From an uncultured Collinsella sp. (lineage in GTDB: Bacteria; Actinomycetota; Coriobacteriia; Coriobacteriales; Coriobacteriaceae): a stretch of DNA of 27,234 bases. Shown piece after piece: positions 7,901 through 14,365 of this stretch. Location of the stretch: assembly GCA_902464495.1 (NCBI GenBank), contig CABQJK010000026.1:1-27234 (forward strand). Direction: 5' to 3'. Each line of letters starts with the position of its first letter. Within the stretch, counting starts at the first letter, position 1. A program made the position numbers and the translations under genes. Under the pieces are notes generated by a model, which saw only the letters and a list, made by a program, of their open reading frames with translations, searched no databases and had not been told where the DNA came from.

Positions 7901-8245
7901 TCCAACCGCGGCAAGACGGGGGACGACTCGTTTAGTGCGAGCGATATCGACATCGCGCAGATGTGCCTTGCCATCGATGCCCGCACGCCAGTTGACGAGC
8001 GCTCGGTGGAAAGTGGCCTGGGAATCTTCGAAGAGCTTGGCTTCTGTCGCGTTTCGGGGTTTGACGACACCCGTCGCATCGCGATGGCCGAAAACCCCGG
8101 CCGTGTGCAATTGAGCAGGTCAATTCGCTATTTGGAGGGCTTGCGCTCGCGCATGGAGTTCTCGGCTTTCCGGAGCTGGGCGCTCGATTCGTGCGCTTCT
8201 GATATGCTAGCCAAAGTTAACCGCCCGATCGTACCGCGGGCCTAG
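4958..8245 (+). CDS. recJ: RecJ single-strand exonuclease fused to a RecQ-like DEAH helicase
   Basis: Numbered from the ATG at 4958, the product has 1,095 residues. Residues 1-570 are a complete RecJ: DFDVDG at 91-96, VDNG at 148-151, the DHH triad at 172-174, VSDMMP at 235-240, LNAAGRM at 291-297, and the DHHA1 motif RGGHAGAVG at 417-425, followed by an OB-like region with LEPFGQGN at 478-485. Residues about 605-945 are a superfamily 2 helicase: Walker A GTGRGKS at 647-653, DEAH at 752-755, ATAT motif III, FGEGVNLPD at 903-911 and QMSGRAGRDG at 929-938. The RecQ zinc-binding cysteines are missing, and a winged-helix-like tail ends the protein. RecJ degrades 5' ends of single-stranded DNA in recombination and repair, and RecQ-type helicases unwind ends for it, so the fusion joins partners that normally act together. 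The start at 4958 has GGGGGTGGG upstream; GTG at 4913 is an alternative. relA follows after 15 bases. Confidence 0.9.
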   Translation: MSSLKTTHRWAVAQQNPELEKELSAGLGIPGLVARIMVAHGITSIEEGQLFLTPSLDRDWADPLIIPGMSVVADRVERAIRNHEHIAVFGDFDVDGITSTCLLTEALRTFGADVTPFIPHRFDEGYGLSRAALDRVNELARPQLIVTVDNGIAAKEEVSYLESLGIDLVVTDHHEPSDQVPQGVPLTDPKLEDEGPSRELAGAGVALKLVQVLGERLGKPSYWRSLIEVAALGTVSDMMPLTPENRALVAEGIQQMRVTARPGYIALAALAKADLSSITADGLSFSLIPRLNAAGRMADPKLALDLLLARDPIEASALAAELEEINRQRREIEAELTRDAMAKVEETYDGGRAIVVGGEGWHEGVKGIVASRLTNRYHVPALLFSIEDGIARGSGRSVGKVNLFDAVERCSDLLIRRGGHAGAVGVTIEASKLDEFRRRLSAVLSELPAEDFEDTDEVAATVDLSELNIETIEQISRLEPFGQGNKVPLLAAEGVTMCDRAVVGKTGEHMRFVATDGAASVPAIMFRVPQIDKLINCDSAVDLVFEAVAEHWQGRVKPKLMIKDVLVRDTAAPNIDDPACELRRGVEPADAGLRLESRKRQTLAQLSYTELTRSLIHSFIGSNQPHRAQVEALDALADHQSVLAVMGTGRGKSLIFHVHAAREAVLRGRASIFVYPLRALVADQAYHLSSTMAALGIGVGVLTGETVEAARDDVFAGLASGRTGIVLTTPEFLSIHRDRFARSGRIGFVVIDEAHHAGLAKGGDRSAYLDMPEILKALGDPVVMAATATATTPVVAELARVLPITRTVVDETVRENLQLEDDRDLASRENRLVSIVATGEKTVIYVNSRDQSVALAKTLRKRVPDCATRIAFYNAGLARSDRRRVEEAFRDGSLSCIVSTSAFGEGVNLPDIRHVVLYHMPFGAIEFNQMSGRAGRDGQPAVIHLLYSSRDARINERLLDCYAPERDELVTLYRALQTMWRSNRGKTGDDSFSASDIDIAQMCLAIDARTPVDERSVESGLGIFEELGFCRVSGFDDTRRIAMAENPGRVQLSRSIRYLEGLRSRMEFSAFRSWALDSCASDMLAKVNRPIVPRA
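8200..8208 (+). promoter_or_regulatory. Possible extended -10 element for relA inside the recJ 3' end
   Basis: TGATATGCT at 8200-8208 reads as a TGn extended -10 (TATGCT) 53 bases upstream of the relA start. The same 10-mer GATATGCTAG occurs at 4724-4733 in the divergent intergenic region. No clear -35 is present. This is weak evidence that relA may have a promoter besides read-through from recJ. Confidence 0.3.
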
Positions 8246-8260
8246 GGGAAGGGGACCTCG

Positions 8261-10621
8261 ATGGATGCCGCAGCCCGTACCGCCCATGATTCCACCCTCC
8301 AGCCGTTCTCGGAGATGGAGCACTATAAGCATGCCGATGAGTTGCCGCCCGAGATTATGGCGGACAGCTACGACAAACTGGAGCGCCTGTGCCTCAAATA
8401 TATGAATGAGGACGACTTTTCTAAGGTGGAGCAGGCCTATTGCTTTGCTGCCGAGAAGCACTGCAACCAAAAGCGCCGCTCGGGTGAGATGTACATCAAC
8501 CATCCCGTCGAGGTGGCCATCATTTTGGCCGATCTCAAGATGGACTGCGATGTGGTGTGCGCCGCGCTGCTGCACGATACCGTCGAGGATACCGAGACCT
8601 CGCTTGCCGATGTTTCCGGCCTGTTTGGCGATACGGTGGCCGAGCTCGTCGATGGCGTGACCAAGCTCACCAACATCGAAGTCGACAGTATGGACGAGAA
8701 GCAGGCGCTCACGCTGCGCAAGATGTTCCTTGCCATGTCCAAGGACATCCGCGTTATCATCGTCAAACTTGCCGACCGCCTGCATAATATGCGTACGCTG
8801 GCGGCCCTGCGCGAGGATCGTCGCCTGTTTAAGGCGCGCGAGACCATGGACGTGTATGCGCCCCTAGCCGATCGTCTGGGTATGAGTTCCATTAAGTGGG
8901 AGCTCGAGGACCTGTCCTTCTTCTATCTGGAGCCCGACGCCTACCAGCGCATCGCGCGCATGGTGGCGGAGTCGCGCGAGGTTCGCGAGCGCTATCTGGC
9001 CGAGACCATCAAGACGCTCACCGACGAGCTCAACCGCATTGGCCTGGAGGACTTCCAGATCAACGGCCGCTCCAAGCACTATTGGTCCATCTACCAAAAG
9101 ATGAAGCGCAAGGGCAAGGAGTTCTCCGAGATCTACGACCTGGTGGCGCTGCGCGTCATTACCCATTCGGTGCGCGATTGCTACTCCACGCTCGGCGCGG
9201 TGCATACACTGTGGCATCCCATGCCCGGCCGCTTTAAAGACTATATCGCCATGCCCAAGGTCAATAACTACCAGTCGCTCCATACGACGGTTATCGGCCC
9301 CACGGCCCGTCCGCTCGAGATTCAGATTCGAACCTACGAGATGCACGAGCAGGCCGAGTACGGCATTGCCGCCCACTGGCTGTATAAAAAGTCGGGCGGA
9401 TCGTCTGCCTCCAAGACCAACGACGCCCAGCGCTTGGACGACCAGATCAACTGGCTCAAGCACTCGCTCGATTGGGCCGCCTCCGACGAGATCACCGACG
9501 CCAAGGAATATCTGCACTCGTTGAAGGTTGATCTGTTCGATCAGGAGATTTTTGTCTTTACGCCCAAGGGCGAGGTCATGGCGCTCCGTGCCGGCTCCAC
9601 CCCGCTCGACTTTGCCTACGCCGTCCACACCGAGGTTGGCAACCACTGCGTGGGCGCCAAGATCAACGGTGCCGTGGCCCCGCTCACGCACGAGATTAAG
9701 ACGGGCGACCGTGTCGAGATTCTGACCAACAAGAGTTCCAAGCCGTCGCGCGACTGGCTCAAGATCGTCAAGACGCCTTCGGCCAAGTCCAAGATCCGTC
9801 GCCACTTTGCCGCCGCGACTAAGGACGACGACGCTGCCGCCGGTCGCGATATGCTGGCCAAGGACCTGCGCAAGCGCGGATACGGCATTTCCACGCCGCG
9901 CTCGACGCGTGCGCTCAACGCTGTGGCGGAGCAGCTGAACTATAAGCAGCTCGAGGACCTGTTTGCGGCCGTCGGTGCCGGTAAGGTTGCCCCGCGTGCC
10001 GTGGGCAACAAGGTCGAGCAGATCTTGGATCCCAAGCCCGAGGAGCAGCTCACCAAGGCCGAGGCCATCGCCGAGGTCGTGAAGCAGCCCGCCCGCGGCT
10101 CCAACCGCAAGCCGCAAAAGCGCGGCAAGAGCGCGAGCAACGGCATCATCGTCAAGGGCGAGAGCAACAGCGGCCTGCTGGTGCGTCTGGCGCACTGCTG
10201 CAATCCCGTGACGGGCGACGATATCGTCGGCTTCATCACGCGCGGTCGTGGCGTTTCGGTGCATCGCGCCAACTGTCCCAACGTCAAGGGTCTTATGGAG
10301 CATCCCGAGCGCATGATCGAAGTGGAGTGGGACGGCGCTGCCGACACCCTCTTCCAGGTCGAGATCGTGGTCGAGTGCCTGGACCGCATGGGCCTGCTCA
10401 AGGATGTCACCATTGCCATTGGCGATGCGGGCGGCAATATCCTTTCTGCCGCCACCTCGACCAACCGCGAGGGTATTGCAACCCTGCGCTTTATGGTCGA
10501 GATTTCGGACGCGAGCGGTCTGGATCCGCTACTGGCCTCTATCAGCAGTGTCGACTCGGTCTACGACGCTCGCCGTTTGATGCCCGGCGAGGGCGGAGCG
10601 CAACTCAAGCGCCGCGTGTAG
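8261..10621 (+). CDS. relA: Bifunctional (p)ppGpp synthetase/hydrolase (RSH family)
   Basis: The 786-residue product has the full long-RSH layout. The HD hydrolase domain (about 50-210) keeps HDTVED at 105-110, so pppGpp breakdown should work. The synthetase domain (about 255-375) has GRFKDYIAMPKVNNYQSLH at 323-341; RFKD at 324-327 is the RxKD form found in bifunctional enzymes rather than the ExDD form of synthesis-only RelA. A TGS domain follows at about 424-490 (FVFTPKGEV...), then a Cys-His region with HCCNPVTGDDIVGF at 645-658 and NCPN at 671-674, and a C-terminal ACT domain from about 695. The protein binds the ribosome and sets alarmone level under amino acid starvation. The start is supported by GGGGAAGGGG at 8245-8254. 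recJ next to relA is a common Gram-positive arrangement. A strong terminator ends the unit. Confidence 0.95.
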   Translation: MDAAARTAHDSTLQPFSEMEHYKHADELPPEIMADSYDKLERLCLKYMNEDDFSKVEQAYCFAAEKHCNQKRRSGEMYINHPVEVAIILADLKMDCDVVCAALLHDTVEDTETSLADVSGLFGDTVAELVDGVTKLTNIEVDSMDEKQALTLRKMFLAMSKDIRVIIVKLADRLHNMRTLAALREDRRLFKARETMDVYAPLADRLGMSSIKWELEDLSFFYLEPDAYQRIARMVAESREVRERYLAETIKTLTDELNRIGLEDFQINGRSKHYWSIYQKMKRKGKEFSEIYDLVALRVITHSVRDCYSTLGAVHTLWHPMPGRFKDYIAMPKVNNYQSLHTTVIGPTARPLEIQIRTYEMHEQAEYGIAAHWLYKKSGGSSASKTNDAQRLDDQINWLKHSLDWAASDEITDAKEYLHSLKVDLFDQEIFVFTPKGEVMALRAGSTPLDFAYAVHTEVGNHCVGAKINGAVAPLTHEIKTGDRVEILTNKSSKPSRDWLKIVKTPSAKSKIRRHFAAATKDDDAAAGRDMLAKDLRKRGYGISTPRSTRALNAVAEQLNYKQLEDLFAAVGAGKVAPRAVGNKVEQILDPKPEEQLTKAEAIAEVVKQPARGSNRKPQKRGKSASNGIIVKGESNSGLLVRLAHCCNPVTGDDIVGFITRGRGVSVHRANCPNVKGLMEHPERMIEVEWDGAADTLFQVEIVVECLDRMGLLKDVTIAIGDAGGNILSAATSTNREGIATLRFMVEISDASGLDPLLASISSVDSVYDARRLMPGEGGAQLKRRV

Positions 10622-10628
10622 AAAAGCG

Positions 10629-10665
10629 AGAACGCCGACGGGGCAATCCCGCCGGCGTTCTTTTT
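10629..10665 (+). terminator. Rho-independent terminator of the recJ-relA unit
   Basis: GAACGCCGACGGG (10630-10642) pairs with CCCGCCGGCGTTC (10648-10660), with one A-C mismatch, around a five-base loop, and is followed by TTTTT at 10661-10665. It begins 8 bases after the relA stop and separates relA from the convergent GH1 gene. Confidence 0.92.
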
Positions 10666-10674
10666 GGGTGTCCG

Positions 10675-12162
10675 CTACTCTTCGGTCCAGAGACTGTCGC
10701 CGTTGGTAGCGCAGACTTCCTTGAACCAGTTGAAGCTCTTCTTCTTGGAACGCTTGAGGGTGCCGTAGCCCTTGTCGTCCATGTCCACGTAGACAAAGCC
10801 GTAGCGCTTGGCCATCTCGCCGGTGGAAAGCGAGACGAGGTCGGTACAGCCCCACATGGTGTATCCCAAGCAATCTACGCCATCGATGCAAATGGCCTTG
10901 GCCATCTCGCGTAGATGGTCGCGCAGGTAGTCGATACGATACTGGTCGTCGACGGTGCCGTCGGGCAGCAGCTCATCGATGGCGCCCAGGCCGTTCTCGA
11001 CGATAAAGATCGGCTTGCGGTAGCGGTCGTAGATTTCGTTCATCACGTAGCGCAGACCCATCGGGTCAATCTGCCAGCCCCATGGGGTCACGGGCAAATA
11101 GGGGTTGGTGGGGGAGCCACCCATGCGCTTGAGCTCGTGGGACGCCTCGATAAGCGCACTGCGGTAGTAGCTGAAAGTCACGTAGTCAAGCGTGCCGGCG
11201 GCAAGGATCTCGGCATCTCCGGCTTCCACAAAGTCATTCATATCTACGCCCAGACGACGGAACATCGGGTGCGAATAATACGGGTAGACGCCTTGCGCCA
11301 TAACGTCGCTAAAGAACTGCGTCATGTGACGGAACTGCATGCGGCGGAACTCGTCCTCGGGCTTGCACGTGGCAGCATAGACCTCGGAACTTGCGTACAT
11401 GGTGCCGAACATGACGTCTGGCATCATCTCGTGGCCCATCTGCACGGCCTTAGCGCTTGCCAGGAACATGTGGTGGATGCAACGGTAATGTGTTTGCGAG
11501 TCGGTGCGGGGGGAGCCGGTGGCGATATAGCCGGCAACGGCATTGATCTCGTTGAACGTGAGCCAATACTTGCACTTGTTGCCGATGCGTTCAAAGAGGG
11601 CGCGGCAAAGGTTGAGATAGCAGTCAATCACATGACGGTCCTCCCAGCCGTTGTATTTTTCGGCTAGGTAGGCGGGCAGCTCGTCATGGCAGATGGTGAT
11701 GAGCGGTTGGATATTGTGAGCCAACAATTCATCAACCACGTCCTCATAGAACTTGAGGCCGGCTTCGTTGGGCTCGGTTTCGTCTCCTGTGGGGAAGATG
11801 CGGCTCCAGGTGATGGAAAAACGGAACACGCCAAAGCCCATCTCAGCCATGAGCGCGATGTCCTCGCGCCAGTGATGGTAGAAATCGACGGCCTGATGGC
11901 TGGGATAGTACTGGTCGTCGTAGAGGCAGGGCACAGCTCCCTCGGGGAAGGGCTGGCACTGGAAAAAGCTGCTGTTGACCGAGGTACGACTGCCATCGGG
12001 CATCTTGAGCGTGAGCTGACGCGGCGTGGTCACATTGCCGTCGGTCTCATAGTCGCGAGTGAGCAGACCTCGGCCGTCTTCGCCAAAGCCACCCTCGTAT
12101 TGAAAATCAGAAGTGGCACCGCCCCAGAGGAATGTGCCAGGGATATGCATCTTGTCGGTCAT
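10675..12162 (-). CDS. 6-phospho-beta-glucosidase, GH1 (paralogue 1)
   Basis: The 495-residue enzyme starts FLWGGATSDFQYEG and carries both GH1 catalytic glutamates, E205 in TFNEIN (acid/base) and E389 in IVENGLG (nucleophile). The phosphate-binding set typical of phospho-glycosidases is present: Ser at 444/446, K452 and Y454 in STGEMAKRYGF, and the end RSKKKSFNWF. It would cleave phosphorylated beta-glucosides in the cytosol to glucose-6-phosphate and an aglycone or sugar. Compared with the other two copies it carries HDELP at 159-163 where HYEMP is usual, and a longer N-terminal insert at about 40-90, so substrate range probably differs. The start at 12162 follows AAAGGAA; an upstream in-frame extension to 12483 lacks homology and overlaps the divergent gene. 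It is divergent from an AEC transporter, with no PTS gene directly beside it. Confidence 0.9.
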   Translation of the reverse strand: MTDKMHIPGTFLWGGATSDFQYEGGFGEDGRGLLTRDYETDGNVTTPRQLTLKMPDGSRTSVNSSFFQCQPFPEGAVPCLYDDQYYPSHQAVDFYHHWREDIALMAEMGFGVFRFSITWSRIFPTGDETEPNEAGLKFYEDVVDELLAHNIQPLITICHDELPAYLAEKYNGWEDRHVIDCYLNLCRALFERIGNKCKYWLTFNEINAVAGYIATGSPRTDSQTHYRCIHHMFLASAKAVQMGHEMMPDVMFGTMYASSEVYAATCKPEDEFRRMQFRHMTQFFSDVMAQGVYPYYSHPMFRRLGVDMNDFVEAGDAEILAAGTLDYVTFSYYRSALIEASHELKRMGGSPTNPYLPVTPWGWQIDPMGLRYVMNEIYDRYRKPIFIVENGLGAIDELLPDGTVDDQYRIDYLRDHLREMAKAICIDGVDCLGYTMWGCTDLVSLSTGEMAKRYGFVYVDMDDKGYGTLKRSKKKSFNWFKEVCATNGDSLWTEE

Positions 12163-12275
12163 GGGGGTTCCTTTCGATGGAGGTTGCTCGTTATGCTCAT
12201 TTAACGCCTCCCTTCGCCCATTGTGTCCCCAACGTATTTCCCAATTCAGTGGAAATGACCGGGATGGAAAAGACT

Positions 12276-12305
12276 GGGCCAAAGCGGGAAAGTAGTGTTT
12301 GGCCC
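12276..12305. promoter_or_regulatory. Inverted repeat in the divergent GH1-AEC intergenic region, possible operator
   Basis: GGGCCAAA at 12276-12283 and TTTGGCCC at 12298-12305 are exact inverted repeats 14 bases apart. They lie between the divergent GH1 gene (start 12162) and the AEC transporter gene. A second loose dyad, TTTCC...GGAAA, lies around 12238-12255. A regulator controlling both genes could bind here. No factor can be named from the sequence. Confidence 0.4.
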
Positions 12306-12337
12306 GTACGGGTCTGCAAGGTTCAAGTTCAATATGT

Positions 12338-13276
12338 ATGGGGGATGTTTTGAATTTGAGTTTAGTTTCGACAATGCCTGTCATGGTTTCGCAGATTGCT
12401 GCGATGTTTTTGATGATGGCAGTTGGCGCAGCATGCTGTAAGTGCGGACTTATCACGCGCGATGGCTCGATGGTCCTAACCAATCTCGCCTGTTATGTGT
12501 CTACCCCCGCCGTAATTGTGCGAGCACTCGCCGTACCGTTTGGGTCTGACGTGCTTGATTCCATCTTAAAGGTCGCTGCTGCATCATGCACGATTATGAT
12601 CGGTGTCATTATCGTTACTCGCGCAGTCTATGGTACCGGCTCTAGAGTCGCTCAGCTCGGAATCATCATTTCCAATATGGGTTTCGTGGGCATATCACTT
12701 GTGGAAAACGTCGTCGGTTCTGATTACGTCGTTTATATTTCCGCTGTTATGGCAACTCAGATAGTATTTATCTGGACGTATTGCATTTGGCTCTATACGC
12801 AAGATGTCTCAGAAGTGAGCTTCAAAAAGATTGCGACGAATCCCGTAATGGTCGCAGTTGTAGTGGGCTTTGTCATGTTTATCTTCTCATGTGAGCCAAA
12901 GGGGACCGTCAAATCCTTCATTGACGGCATGGCGAACCTCAACACGGGACTCGGTATGTTGATCGTAGGTGTATTTTTGGCGCAATCCGACCTCCGCGCT
13001 CTCGCCCGCACACGCTCAATTTATAAAGCGAGTGCCTTGCGTCTTATTGCTACCACGGCGTTGTCGGGTTTAATCGTATCGTTCTTTCCGGTTTCTGCGG
13101 CCTGCAAGACCGTGGTGCTCATTGCCTTTTCGGCGCCTTGCGGGGCGATGTGCTGTATGATCCCGCAGCTATTTGGTGGAGATTCTCGTTATGGTGCCGG
13201 CTTGGTTTCTATTTCGACTCTCCTTTCGCTCGTCACTATGCCGATCATGCTTATGCTGGGTCTCGTGTTGTTCTAG
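12338..13276 (+). CDS. AEC (auxin efflux carrier) family transporter, paralogue 1
   Basis: The product is about 312 residues, hydrophobic, with roughly ten membrane helices in two halves. Family marks include SNMGFVGISLVENVVG in the first half and LNTGLGMLIVGVFLAQSD in the second. It is clearly paralogous to the transporter at 21469, which has SNSGFIGVPIVMGVFG and LNTGLVMLVLGAYLAQSD at the same places. AEC carriers move organic anions such as malate or malonate in bacteria and auxin-type compounds in plants, and the direction and substrate are unknown here. The start is uncertain. ATG at 12338 has no good ribosome site, while TTG at 12350 has GGGGGA five bases upstream and gives an N-terminus closer in length to the paralogue. 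It is divergent from the GH1 gene and shares its regulatory region. Confidence 0.82.
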   Translation: MGDVLNLSLVSTMPVMVSQIAAMFLMMAVGAACCKCGLITRDGSMVLTNLACYVSTPAVIVRALAVPFGSDVLDSILKVAAASCTIMIGVIIVTRAVYGTGSRVAQLGIIISNMGFVGISLVENVVGSDYVVYISAVMATQIVFIWTYCIWLYTQDVSEVSFKKIATNPVMVAVVVGFVMFIFSCEPKGTVKSFIDGMANLNTGLGMLIVGVFLAQSDLRALARTRSIYKASALRLIATTALSGLIVSFFPVSAACKTVVLIAFSAPCGAMCCMIPQLFGGDSRYGAGLVSISTLLSLVTMPIMLMLGLVLF

Positions 13277-13503
13277 CTATGGGGCGGAAACTGGGCGCCG
13301 TTTGCGCAGCGGTGGGAAGTGTGTCGGCATGTGCGATCTGGTTTCCTTTGGGGCGGTGCGTGCGTCGTGTGTGCCAGTATGATGAGAAAGCGATAATCGT
13401 GGCCCTTTGATACTGCGGCTCCTGTACACAAAAGGGAATTATCTTGCCGGGATTAATCAAAGTGGCCAACACGAAAGACGTTTGGGTGCATCGCGGAGAA
13501 AGG

Positions 13504-14184
13504 ATGTTCATGGGGTTAGACCTCAAGCCACGCGGGAGCGTGACGATTGAGTGCATTGTAAATGGGCCGATTGGGACAAACAGTTATTTTATGGGGTGCT
13601 CGGGGCAATGGATTGTCATCGATCCAGCTTGGGACGGCACGGCACTTGTTGAGCGGTTTCGTGCAGAGCATTCCGGGGAAACACTTTTGGGCTCGGTGTG
13701 TACTCACGGGCATGCCGACCACGTGGGCGGCGTGGCGGGCGTGCGCGCGGCGTTGGGTGAGGCATGCTTGTACGCGTTGCCTGCTAGAGACGCCGAGCTT
13801 CCCGCTCAAAACATCTCCGAGCAGCGCGTCCTGTGGGGCATCGATACGCCCGACCCCGGTGCACCCACGCGGCTGATTGCCGAGGGCGATGCGCTTGCCG
13901 TGGGAGAAGCAACGCTTCAGGTCATGGAAGTGCCGGGGCATACGCCGGGTGGTGTCGTGCTCTTTGCTGCTACCAAGGAGGGCAACATCGCCTTTGTCGG
14001 CGACACCCTCTTTCCCGGTAGTCACGGCCGCACCGATCTTGCGGGCGGCAATGAGGCCGCCATCTGCCGCTCGCTCAAAAAGATGGCCCGCGAGCTTCCC
14101 TCCGACACCGTCTGCCTCATTGGTCATGGTCCGATGACGACAATAGAGGCTGAGCTTTCCGATAATCCCTTTATGCATCAATAG
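13504..14184 (+). CDS. MBL-fold metallo-hydrolase (glyoxalase II-like)
   Basis: The 226-residue cytosolic product has the complete metal ligand set of the metallo-beta-lactamase fold: THGHADHVGG with H68, H70, D72 and H73, then H146 in PGHTPGG, D167 in VGDTLF and H208 in IGHGP. The size and the GSHGRTDL motif fit the small YcbL/glyoxalase II-like group, which hydrolyses thioesters. The natural substrate is not known. In Clostridia and relatives a gene of this kind lies shortly after relA and dtd; here it follows relA but is separated by the GH1-AEC pair. The ATG at 13504 has GGAG at 13495-13498 in front. A TTG start at 13444 is possible but adds a segment without family similarity. The 227-base gap 13277-13503 shows no gene or terminator I can support. 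Confidence 0.85.
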   Translation: MFMGLDLKPRGSVTIECIVNGPIGTNSYFMGCSGQWIVIDPAWDGTALVERFRAEHSGETLLGSVCTHGHADHVGGVAGVRAALGEACLYALPARDAELPAQNISEQRVLWGIDTPDPGAPTRLIAEGDALAVGEATLQVMEVPGHTPGGVVLFAATKEGNIAFVGDTLFPGSHGRTDLAGGNEAAICRSLKKMARELPSDTVCLIGHGPMTTIEAELSDNPFMHQ

Positions 14185-14192
14185 AAAAAGAT

Positions 14193-14229
14193 TGCGGGCG
14201 CATCCGGCGTAGTGCCGAGTGCGCCCGCA
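14193..14229. terminator. Hairpin after the MBL hydrolase gene, probable transcript end
   Basis: TGCGGGCGCA (14193-14202) pairs with TGCGCCCGCA (14220-14229) around a partly paired centre. On the plus strand no T tract follows, but on the minus strand the stem runs into a T-rich stretch (complement of GAAAAAG at 14184-14190). It starts 9 bases after the stop codon and probably defines the mRNA 3' end, although it is an imperfect terminator in the gene's direction. Confidence 0.5.
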
Positions 14230-14365
14230 TCGTGTCTTGAGGCGGTTTGATTTATAGATTTCAACCAGATTGCTTCCAACTAATGCGGAAATCAGAATTG
14301 TGGAACCGACTTCATAACCAAGATATCTTATTCATTGTCAAGAGAAAGCAGGGAGGTGTGATCCA

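Noticed and set aside
5828..8110. 760-codon open frame on the minus strand opposite recJ
   Set aside because: It is a shadow of the high-GC codon bias of recJ; its translation is Arg/His/Ala-rich with no known motif, while the plus strand carries all RecJ and helicase motifs.
8864..10303. 479-codon open frame on the minus strand opposite relA
   Set aside because: Low-complexity Leu/Gly/Val translation without motifs; the plus-strand frame is an intact RSH enzyme.
12163..12483. Extended N-terminus of the minus-strand GH1 enzyme
   Set aside because: The extra residues lack GH1 similarity and would overlap the divergent AEC gene; AAAGGAA supports the start at 12162.
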